12,285 bases of DNA from Syntrophaceae bacterium UBA6252. GTDB lineage: Bacteria > Desulfobacterota > Syntrophia > Syntrophales > UBA6807. Of the stretch, positions 1 to 6,526 are shown piece by piece. The DNA lies in NCBI GenBank assembly GCA_002441265.1, contig DJVQ01000051.1, positions 1 through 12,285 of the forward strand. Direction: 5' to 3'. Each line of letters begins with the position of its first letter. Within the stretch, counting starts at the first letter, position 1. A program made the translations under genes and the position numbers. Under the pieces are notes generated by a model that had not been told where the DNA came from, made no database searches, and saw only the letters and a program-made list of their open reading frames with translations.

Positions 1-160
1 GCTCGCGCCGCCCCTCGAAGCCTTCGACCTGCCGGCGCCCGAAGTCAGCGCGACCGAAGTCAGCGCGTCCGCGGACCTGCCGCCGACGGCGGCGCCACGC
101 ACACCCGAAGCCACCGCCCCCCTGGCGGCAGCGTCGAGCGCGGCGTCGGGCGCCTTGCCT
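1..160 (+). other. possible 3' fragment of a Pro/Ala-rich protein, cut by the window edge
   Basis: One plus-strand frame (codons starting at base 2) reads as a low-complexity tail rich in Pro, Ala, Ser, Thr and Glu, with nearly every third codon position G or C up to about base 155. After that the coding-like signal fades. The frame stays open to a stop at 488-490, but that part overlaps the next gene in another frame and has no coding character. G+C is 125 of 160 bases by my count, well above the rest of the window. It could be the disordered end of an upstream gene whose normal 3' end has been lost, sequence of foreign origin, or an assembly join. The minus strand shares the codon phase and cannot be excluded. 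I do not recognise the protein. Confidence 0.3.
41..67 (+). repeat. two-copy 15-bp tandem repeat
   Basis: The 12-base string GAAGTCAGCGCG occurs at 41-52 and again at 56-67, a period of 15 bp (five codons). In the plus frame it encodes Glu-Val-Ser-Ala twice, as part of a low-complexity tail. This is typical slippage in a disordered protein region. Confidence 0.6.
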
Positions 161-356
161 ATGGAGCTTTTTCCTTTGCCGTTCGAAAAAGTGTTGATCT
201 GCCTTTTTACAAGTTCGTCAATCGTGACGGGACCGGTAAGGAAGGGATTAAGAAAGACGGAGCGGACGCGGCCGGAAAAACCCGGACAGGGCGGCCGGTT
301 CCGTTCGGGGTGCAAGGACCGGTTCATCCGCAGGGGCGAAGAAGGGGGAACGGGCC
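161..356. other. AT-richer spacer before the 859-aa gene, with a possible repeat arm
   Basis: G+C falls to 24 of 60 bases in 161-220 and then rises again. Bases 200-221 match the reverse complement of the repeat arm at 12246-12267 at 16 of 22 positions, sharing CTTTTTAC and CGTCAA. This may be a decayed copy of the same dispersed repeat. I found no convincing sigma-70 promoter for the downstream gene; TTGATC at 194-199 has no -10 partner at usable spacing. A ribosome-binding site (GGGGG at 344-348) lies 8 nt before the ATG at 357. Confidence 0.35.
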
Positions 357-2936
357 ATGGCAGTGACATTGGATCACTTCAGGAGCGCCGCGAAAACCGG
401 CGGGAAGATCCGCTTCGTGGACGGAGACGAACGGAAAGGCCTCCACGCCACGGGAAGTCGATGGAAGTTCTGGCAGGTGTCTTCCCGTAAAACGATCCGG
501 GGGCTCGCCGCACAGGAGGTTGCGCGGCGCAACAGGGAAACCGCGGAAGCCTTTGTCGGTCTCGTCGGAAACCGGTACGGCCCCTCGGGCTTGGGATTGG
601 CAAATGCCAGGCTTCGGGAGCGAATCGACCGGGGGAAGCCGCTCCGGGGCCGCGACGTGAATAAGGTGCTCCGGAACGCCGACCGCATGCTCAGGGACAA
701 CATCCGGTGCAACGAGGCGATCGCAAGCAGGATCTGCGCCGACAACTCCCGTGACGAATACGGGTTCGGTCCGCTCCTGGCGGATACTCCGTTCGATGAA
801 GCGTTCCATCTCAATGAGGAAGTCCGCCGGACCCTGCGGAGTGAGGACATCGACCGGATCCGCGACGAACTCCGGCAATATCTCCTCGAGGACCGGGAAG
901 CGGGCGACGGGGGGCGGAACCGCCTGGACATCGACCATGCCTACCACCGGCAGGCCCGGCCGAAACTCAGGGAACTCGCGATCCTGAATCAGAGCAGCCG
1001 CATCAGGGAATTGTTTTCCGGGCCGGGACAGGCGGGATACAAGTTGGTTTTTGATGAAGTGTGGAATGAATCGAACATGCCGCAGGACCTCGATCCTTCG
1101 GGGATCGATTTCTCCCGGTTGCCGGGGAAGGTGTCGTCCGCCATCGATGCCCTGGTCACCGATCCGGAGGGCGTCTTTCGTCCGGTTTCCGCGGAAGAGG
1201 CCCGTCATGCCGCCGGAGAGGAAATAAGGTCGTTTCTTACGGACCTGAATGGCCGGCTGGCCGGGATCGAAGGGGCTTTTGAAGGGGGGAAGATTGCGGG
1301 GCCCGGGAGGGACGCGCTCCGGGAGATCGCCCTTCGCTGTCATGACGCCCCCTGTGACCCGTGGACGGTGCTCGAACGTACCGGAAACGACTGGACGGGA
1401 CGGGGCCGGCTGGCGGAGTTGATCCTTGAGATCATGGGAGATCCGCCGGAGAATCGCGACAGGGCGGAACAGGTACTGACCGCGGCGGCCCTTCTTGTCA
1501 ACGGCCGCGGGGAGATCCTCGGAAACGGGATCGACGGGGGCCCGATCACCCCGGCCGGCGCGTGGCGGGGCGTCTTCGGCGGGGACATGCCCGCCGATGT
1601 GAACCGGGAGAATTACGCCTGGCGCATGACGGAAACAGCCGTTGCCGCCTTCAGCGAGCGTATGAGGGAAATGCCCGCCATCGAGGGGCGGATCGGCGGC
1701 AACGATGAGGAGGCTTTGCGCAATCGGTTCAAAAGCGGGACGATTCTCTCCGATATTCCTTTTCGGACGCTGATGGACAGGATCGGCGGCTACAATGTTC
1801 TGGACATCCGGGATTTCACCGGTCCCCAGCATGTGGAATTCACCCGGAACGAAATCGCCGACACGCTGCAAGATGTCCGGAAGGATTTTCATCGCTTCGG
1901 GTCTTCCTGCCGGGTCGTCGTCGAAAGGGGCGGTGAAGACCCTTTTCTGACGATCGATCCCGTGAGACGTCTCATGACGCTGGAGACAGGATCGAGGGAA
2001 TTCAACGATGCGGCCGGCGACATGGCCGACGAACTGGTCCGGGCGGTCCGGGAGCTGTCCGCCAATGAGAAACAGGCCCTGACCGCCTGCCGCTTCTTCA
2101 CCCAGGCCTCCTTCGGGCATTACCTCTTTGCCTCGGACGCAATGGGCCTTTTAACGAGAGGATACGATTGGTCGCAGGTCGAGGTGCGCCGCGGGCCGAA
2201 CGGGACGGACCTTTTGATCGACATCGTCAGTGCGGCAGGATCCCCCGTCGCCTTTCACATGACGGCCCGGGTGGATCCGGAGGGGGCATGCCGGATCGAA
2301 GCGTTCGACCTGGCCCGGAACCTCCGGCAGGATGCATCCTTGTTCCGGGCGGCACTTCTCAACGAACTGAACGAGTTGACGGATCCCAAGACGGTGCTGC
2401 GGGGGGACAACCCTGCCAGCAAAACCTTCCGGGAGCTGTTCGCGGGATTGGGCCGCAATTATCTCGAGACGCTGGGGCGCGAGGTCATGGACGCCGTGAC
2501 GCCGCTTCTGGAACACCCGCCCGAGCCCGAAGACCTGCCGGCCGTCCAGGAGCATCGGGAGGGGATCGCCGCGGCCATCCTCCGGGTGATTGCCGGCAGC
2601 GTAAACCGGATGCCGCCGGGGATCCGGGGGATCCTTGCGGACGCCCGTCAGATCTGCGACCGGTACGCCGGCAGATTCGAGAACATCTGGCGAAGCGTGA
2701 TCGAGAACATGATCGTTTTCAGGGGAATCGTTCCGTTGGGGCTGGTACCGATCACATTGGACCTGAGGCGTGCCGATCCCGTAAAGGGCGATCACTTCTA
2801 CCAGGCCGTCCGCATGGTGGAAAGATGCCTGGCGGGCCGTTTCCCCGACGCCGGAACAGTCTCAGGGGAACTGGAAGCGATGCGGGATCCGGCGGAAGGG
2901 TTCCTGGATGCCGTGAGCGGGATACGGGATCACTGA
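357..2936 (+). CDS. large uncharacterised protein, 859 aa
   Basis: I do not recognise this protein. The start is ATG at 357, with GGGGG at 344-348 as ribosome-binding site, 8 nt away. GC-rich third positions run through the whole frame, which makes it real coding sequence even though a 598-codon frame lies opposite. There is no signal peptide, no membrane segment and no Walker motif. The chain is highly charged (Arg, Glu, Asp) and looks mostly helical. A short basic/aromatic patch, SRWKFWQ at residues 34-40, is followed by a helical stretch to about residue 130. A more beta-like stretch lies at about 600-670, and a Cys pair appears in a CHDAPC segment. The N-terminal pattern (a TGGK turn, then a charged helix ending in NRYG) loosely recalls large effector-like cytosolic proteins of some Proteobacteria, but that is a weak impression. 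It is monocistronic here and converges on mogA. Confidence 0.85.
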   Translation: MAVTLDHFRSAAKTGGKIRFVDGDERKGLHATGSRWKFWQVSSRKTIRGLAAQEVARRNRETAEAFVGLVGNRYGPSGLGLANARLRERIDRGKPLRGRDVNKVLRNADRMLRDNIRCNEAIASRICADNSRDEYGFGPLLADTPFDEAFHLNEEVRRTLRSEDIDRIRDELRQYLLEDREAGDGGRNRLDIDHAYHRQARPKLRELAILNQSSRIRELFSGPGQAGYKLVFDEVWNESNMPQDLDPSGIDFSRLPGKVSSAIDALVTDPEGVFRPVSAEEARHAAGEEIRSFLTDLNGRLAGIEGAFEGGKIAGPGRDALREIALRCHDAPCDPWTVLERTGNDWTGRGRLAELILEIMGDPPENRDRAEQVLTAAALLVNGRGEILGNGIDGGPITPAGAWRGVFGGDMPADVNRENYAWRMTETAVAAFSERMREMPAIEGRIGGNDEEALRNRFKSGTILSDIPFRTLMDRIGGYNVLDIRDFTGPQHVEFTRNEIADTLQDVRKDFHRFGSSCRVVVERGGEDPFLTIDPVRRLMTLETGSREFNDAAGDMADELVRAVRELSANEKQALTACRFFTQASFGHYLFASDAMGLLTRGYDWSQVEVRRGPNGTDLLIDIVSAAGSPVAFHMTARVDPEGACRIEAFDLARNLRQDASLFRAALLNELNELTDPKTVLRGDNPASKTFRELFAGLGRNYLETLGREVMDAVTPLLEHPPEPEDLPAVQEHREGIAAAILRVIAGSVNRMPPGIRGILADARQICDRYAGRFENIWRSVIENMIVFRGIVPLGLVPITLDLRRADPVKGDHFYQAVRMVERCLAGRFPDAGTVSGELEAMRDPAEGFLDAVSGIRDH

Positions 2937-2945
2937 GCCGGTCAC

Positions 2946-2980
2946 GAAGAAGGGGCCGCCTGAATTCCCGGACCTTCTTC
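2946..2980. terminator. 8-bp hairpin between convergent genes, possible weak bidirectional terminator
   Basis: GAAGAAGG (2946-2953) is perfectly inverted at 2973-2980 (CCTTCTTC) around a 19-nt loop. It starts 10 nt after the 859-aa gene ends. It lies between two converging genes, where a shared terminator is expected. No T-run follows on either strand, so intrinsic termination would be weak. Confidence 0.35.
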
Positions 2981-3062
2981 CCGGTGGGCGCTCCCTTTGC
3001 CGGCTTGACGGGGTGATTGCTGAAACGACGGTGCCGGTTCCCGCGGTGACGGCGGTCCCCCT

Positions 3063-3554
3063 TCAGGAGGCGCAGTCCGAGGGGTCGCCCTGGATCTTTT
3101 CGAGGGCGTGTTTCAGCGCCGGGAGAAGCACGGCGAGGTTCTCCCGGGCGGCCCCGGGGCTGCCCGGGAGATTGATGATGAGCGATGTGCCGCGGATCCC
3201 CACGACCGCTCGCGAGATCATGGCGTGGGGGGTTTTCTGCGCGCTTTCCCTTCGCATGGCTTCCGCCATGCCGGGGACTTCCCTGTGCAGGATCGAGAGG
3301 GTCGCCTCGGGCGTCACGTCCCGGGGGCTCACGCCGGTCCCCCCCGTCGTGACCACCAGGGCGATCTTTTTTGCGTCTGTGTATTCGGTGAGCTTGAGAC
3401 GGATGCGGTCGGCCTCGTCGGGGACGATGTCCGTGGCCACCACCTGAAGGAAAGGAAGCTCGGAAAGCAGTCTCGTGATTTCCGGACCGCTTTTGTCTTC
3501 CCGTTCCCCAAGGGACCCCTTGTCGCTGACCGTGATGACTCCCGCGGTGAACAA
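3063..3554 (-). CDS. mogA: MogA/MoaB-type molybdopterin adenylyltransferase
   Basis: A 163-aa single-domain protein of the MoCF-biosynthesis fold. Family members adenylylate molybdopterin with ATP before molybdenum insertion, in the cytoplasm. Visible signatures are GVITVSDKGS at residues 5-14, TTGGTGVSPRDVTPEA at 69-84 (the glycine loop, Asp79 and the PEA turn), and GTSLIINLPGSPGAA from about 121. Length fits the MogA/MoaB family. The start is TTG at 3554: it gives the expected N-terminus directly before the first strand, and no ATG or GTG lies in frame between it and the upstream stop. A GAGGAA ribosome-binding site overlaps the end of the EF-G gene. Only 5 nt separate the two genes, so co-transcription and translational coupling are likely. 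MogA and MoaB cannot be told apart from sequence alone, and no other molybdenum-cofactor gene is visible. Confidence 0.9.
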   Translation of the reverse strand: MFTAGVITVSDKGSLGEREDKSGPEITRLLSELPFLQVVATDIVPDEADRIRLKLTEYTDAKKIALVVTTGGTGVSPRDVTPEATLSILHREVPGMAEAMRRESAQKTPHAMISRAVVGIRGTSLIINLPGSPGAARENLAVLLPALKHALEKIQGDPSDCAS

Positions 3555-3559
3555 CAGCC

Positions 3560-5644
3560 TTATTCCTCTTCCTTGTCCTTCTTTGCCAGGGCGATGATCT
3601 TCTCGGCCAGCGGCGCGGGAACTTCCTCATAGTGGGAGTGCTCGTACCGGAAGGTCCCCCGTCCGCTCGTGATGGACCGCAGGTCCGCGGCGTAGGTGAG
3701 GATTTCCGCGAGCGGCACCTGGCCCTTCACGATCTGGTTCCCCCCCTTGCTGTCCATGCCGAGGACGCGGCCCCTGCGGCTGTTCAGGTTCCCGATGACG
3801 TCCCCCAGGTATTCGTCGGAGATCTCGATCTCGATGTTGACGATCGGTTCCAGGAGGGTCGGCTGGCACAGGAGGATGCCTTTCTTGAATCCCATGGAGC
3901 CGGCGATCTTGAAGGCCATTTCCGAGGAGTCCACGGCGTGGAAGGAACCGTCCACGAGGGCCACCCGGACGTCCACCGTGGGGTATCCCGCCACGGTGCC
4001 TTCCGCCATGGCTTCCACGATACCTTTTTCCACTGCTGGAATATACTGTTTCGGGATGACCCCGCCCACGATCCTGTCCGCGAACTCGAAACCCTGTCCC
4101 CTCGGCAGGGGCTCGATCTCGATCCACGTGTCGCCGTACTGTCCCCTTCCGCCGGACTGCTTCTTGTAGCGTCCCTGTACCCGGGTCTTCCCCTTGATCG
4201 TTTCCTTGTAGGGAACCTTCGGGGACCGGAGATCCACATCCACGCCGAATTTCCGTTTCAGCTTCTCCACGGTGACCTCGATGTGGACCTGCCCCATGCC
4301 GGAAAGAATGATTTCCTTCGTCTCGTCGTCCCTCCGGAGGCTCAGGGTGGGGTCCTCTTCGAGGATCCGGTTCAGGGAGCTGATGATCTTGTCCTCGTCC
4401 CCCTTCGCCTTGGGACCGATGGCGAAGGACATGAGGGCGGGAAGCTGGGGGAGCTTGTCGTACACGATGGGGTTCTTCTCGTCGGAGAAGGTGTCCCCCG
4501 TGGCGGCCTCCTTCAGTTTGGCCACCGCGGCGATGTCCCCCGCGACGACGGCGTCCGTGGGACGCTGCTGCTTCCCTTCGAGATGAAAGAGGTTTCCGAA
4601 TTTCTCCGTGACCCGCTTCGTCGTGTTGCCGATGATCGAATCGGGAGAGATGGTTCCCGAAAAGACCCTGAACAGGGTGAGCTTGCCCGCGTACGGATCG
4701 GCGATGGTCTTGAAGACAAGGGCGGAGAACGGGGCGTTCGGATCCGGCTTCCTGGAGATCTCCTCGCCGGTCGTTCCTTTCTTTCCCGCGATGTCGCCCC
4801 TGTCCAGGGGGGAGGGCATGTAATTTACGATCATGTCGAGAAGGGAGGACACGCCGATGGACTTGGTCGCGGCCCCCGCGGTGACGGGGATGACGCTGCC
4901 CGACAGGACCGCCTTCCGAAGGCCGTTGGTGAGATCCTCGACCCCGAGTTCCCCCTCTTCGAGGTATTTTTCCATGAGGGCCTCGTCGCACTCGGCGATG
5001 TCTTCCACCATGGTTTCCCTGTATGCCTTGGCGTCGTCGAGAAGATCCGCCGGGATGTCCGTCCGCTTCCCTTTTCCGCGGCCCTCCTCGAAGGTGACGG
5101 CCTTCATGTGGATCAGGTCGATGAGTCCCCGGAAGGCGTCCTCCTTTCCGATGGGGAGGAAGCATACGGTGGGTTTCACCTTGAGCTTCGACCGCACGCT
5201 TTCCAAGGCCTTGAAGAAGTCGGCCCTTTCGCGGTCCAGCTTGTTGATGAAAACGAGCCGGGGCATGGAGAGGTCCCCCGCGAAGGCCCATACCTTCTCC
5301 GTCTGGAATTCAACGCCTCCCACGGCGTCGATCAGGACGACCGCCCCGTCGGCGACACGGAGGGCGTTCATTGTTTCCATGAAGAAATTGGCGTCCCCGG
5401 GCGTGTCGATGATGTTGACCTTGCATTTTTCCCAGTCGACGTAGTTGGAGGCGATGCTGATGGAAATGCGCCGCTTTTGCTCCTCCGGTTCGGAATCGAA
5501 TACGGAGGTTCCCTCATCGACCTTGCCGAGACGTTCGGTCTTGCCGCTGACATAAAGAAAGGATTCGCACAGGGAGGTTTTGCCGGTTCCGCCATGTCCT
5601 ACAACGGCGACGTTCCTGATGGATGCCGATTCAACCTTTGCCAT
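3560..5644 (-). CDS. fusA: EF-G family translation GTPase, divergent paralogue
   Basis: A 694-aa protein with full EF-G domain order: G domain (about 1-280), beta-barrel domain II (about 300-390), III, IV, and V to the C-terminus. The P-loop is GHGGTGKT (16-23), the G3 motif DTPGD (80-84) and the G4 motif NKLD (134-137). Domain IV keeps the SGGRGQYG loop. Standard EF-G has DTPGH at G3, where the His positions the hydrolytic water; here it is Asp84. The switch I stretch is RRISIS instead of RGITI. These features fit the EF-G-like paralogues found beside a main fusA rather than the str-operon copy, and no rpsL, rpsG or tuf is nearby. It probably acts on the ribosome in translocation or recycling, but its role is uncertain. 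The start is ATG at 5644 with AAAGGAG 6 nt before it. It leads a two-gene unit with mogA and diverges from carD. Confidence 0.93.
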   Translation of the reverse strand: MAKVESASIRNVAVVGHGGTGKTSLCESFLYVSGKTERLGKVDEGTSVFDSEPEEQKRRISISIASNYVDWEKCKVNIIDTPGDANFFMETMNALRVADGAVVLIDAVGGVEFQTEKVWAFAGDLSMPRLVFINKLDRERADFFKALESVRSKLKVKPTVCFLPIGKEDAFRGLIDLIHMKAVTFEEGRGKGKRTDIPADLLDDAKAYRETMVEDIAECDEALMEKYLEEGELGVEDLTNGLRKAVLSGSVIPVTAGAATKSIGVSSLLDMIVNYMPSPLDRGDIAGKKGTTGEEISRKPDPNAPFSALVFKTIADPYAGKLTLFRVFSGTISPDSIIGNTTKRVTEKFGNLFHLEGKQQRPTDAVVAGDIAAVAKLKEAATGDTFSDEKNPIVYDKLPQLPALMSFAIGPKAKGDEDKIISSLNRILEEDPTLSLRRDDETKEIILSGMGQVHIEVTVEKLKRKFGVDVDLRSPKVPYKETIKGKTRVQGRYKKQSGGRGQYGDTWIEIEPLPRGQGFEFADRIVGGVIPKQYIPAVEKGIVEAMAEGTVAGYPTVDVRVALVDGSFHAVDSSEMAFKIAGSMGFKKGILLCQPTLLEPIVNIEIEISDEYLGDVIGNLNSRRGRVLGMDSKGGNQIVKGQVPLAEILTYAADLRSITSGRGTFRYEHSHYEEVPAPLAEKIIALAKKDKEEE

Positions 5645-5690
5645 TTCGACTCCTTTCTGCTAACTATCTGCTTTTTTTTCCGAGAAGCGC

Positions 5691-5720
5691 TCTTTAGCGT
5701 ATCTTTTTCAGCAAAGTCAA
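5691..5720 (-). promoter_or_regulatory. candidate sigma-70 promoter for the EF-G/mogA unit
   Basis: On the minus strand, TTGACT (5720-5715) is separated by 18 nt from TAAAGA (5696-5691). The -35 is good and the -10 weak. It lies in the AT-rich divergent spacer about 50 nt before the EF-G start and sits back to back with the carD promoter. Confidence 0.4.
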
Positions 5721-5747
5721 GACAAATTTCTAATTTCAGGTATTTAA

Positions 5748-5776
5748 TTGACTTTTTAACAGTTTTATTATATAAG
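5748..5776 (+). promoter_or_regulatory. sigma-70 promoter for carD
   Basis: TTGACT (5748-5753), a 17-nt spacer, then TATAAG (5771-5776): five of six consensus bases in each hexamer and ideal spacing, in an AT-rich stretch. Transcription would begin near 5783. That excludes the in-frame ATG at 5780 as start codon and leaves GTG 5813 or ATG 5825. Confidence 0.75.
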
Positions 5777-5824
5777 AGTATGTCCTTTGGAAATATCAAG
5801 CAGGGGCGAGGTGTGTTCGAAAAA

Positions 5825-6307
5825 ATGTTCAAGGTAGGAGACATGGCTGTGTATCCCGCCCACGGCGTGGGAGTGATCGAATCGATTGAAAGCCGTGAGA
5901 TCATGGGATGCATGCAGTCTTTCTATGTGATGAAAATCCTCGGGAACAACATGAAAATCATGATTCCCAAAAACGGGGCCCGTTCCGTAGGTCTGCGCAC
6001 CCTGATCACCCGGGAGGAGATTCCCCGGGTTTACGAGATCCTGAGCGAGCGGAACATCACCGTGGACAAGCAGACCTGGAACAAAAGATACAAGGAATAC
6101 TGGGAAAAAATCAAGACCGGTTCCGTTTATGAGATTGCCCGGGTGCTGAGGGACCTTCTGCGCCTGAAACTCGACAAGGATCTTTCTTTCGGCGAGCGAA
6201 AGATGATGGACACGGCGAAAAGCCTTTTGATCAAGGAACTTTCAATTGCCAGCGAAACGGAAGAGACGAAAATCGAAAGCGATCTGAACGCGATTATCGC
6301 CATTTAG
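5825..6307 (+). CDS. carD: CarD/CdnL family RNA polymerase-binding transcription regulator
   Basis: A 160-aa protein. Residues 1-65 form the RNA polymerase interaction domain shared with TRCF/Mfd, opening FKVGDMAVYPAHGVGVIE. The C-terminal half is the helical DNA-contacting domain. Trp85 in QTWNKRYK lines up with the tryptophan that mycobacterial CarD wedges at the upstream edge of the promoter bubble; the following VYEIARVLRDL and LSFGERKMMDTA helices are also typical. Family members bind the polymerase beta subunit and stabilise open complexes, notably at rRNA promoters. The start is uncertain. ATG 5825 gives the usual N-terminus, but its GAGG is 13 nt away. In-frame GTG 5813 has AGGGG at 6 nt spacing and adds MFEK. 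It has its own promoter and heads the rightward block. Confidence 0.93.
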   Translation: MFKVGDMAVYPAHGVGVIESIESREIMGCMQSFYVMKILGNNMKIMIPKNGARSVGLRTLITREEIPRVYEILSERNITVDKQTWNKRYKEYWEKIKTGSVYEIARVLRDLLRLKLDKDLSFGERKMMDTAKSLLIKELSIASETEETKIESDLNAIIAI

Positions 6308-6394
6308 TGCAGCCCCCCGCTCTTTGTCCGGGGATTTTGAAGAAAGTCATACGATTGCGGCTTTCCCCCTTTCCGGGGAAGCGGGGGTCCCGTT

Positions 6395-6424
6395 CGTCCC
6401 GCAGCGGAAACGTTCCGCGGGACG
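6395..6424 (+). other. hairpin in the leader of the PIN/TRAM gene
   Basis: CGTCCCGC (6395-6402) is perfectly inverted at 6417-6424. Inside, GGAA (6406-6409) pairs with TTCC (6413-6416), leaving a 3-nt bulge and a 3-nt loop, so the stem has 12 bp. No T-run follows, so this is not a standard terminator. A smaller hairpin, TTCCCC/GGGGAA (6363-6368 with 6375-6380), precedes it. They lie in the 219-nt gap between carD and the PIN/TRAM gene, where I see no clear promoter. RNA processing or partial termination after carD is possible. Confidence 0.4.
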
Positions 6425-6526
6425 TACCCGGAAGGCTCCCGAGAGAGAGGGGGAACCGTATTTCCATATCGGGTTTCCGTGCTCTTTGAAAACCTGGTTT
6501 TTTTCATTTTTCTGAAAGGAGGATAC

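Noticed and set aside
155..490. 111-codon plus frame at the left edge
   Set aside because: After base 155 it loses coding character, becomes Arg/Gly/Pro-rich, and overlaps the start of the 859-aa gene by 134 nt in another frame.
324..2120. 598-codon open frame on the minus strand opposite the 859-aa gene
   Set aside because: Long antisense frames are common opposite GC-rich genes. Its translation is Pro/Arg/Gly-rich without domain-like pattern, and the plus frame has consistent GC-rich third positions and a ribosome-binding site.
3632..5824. Long plus-strand frame running antisense through the EF-G gene into carD
   Set aside because: The part before about 5813 is a His/Gly/Asp-rich shadow of the EF-G gene. 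Only the last 160 codons are carD, and the carD promoter lies inside the supposed coding region.
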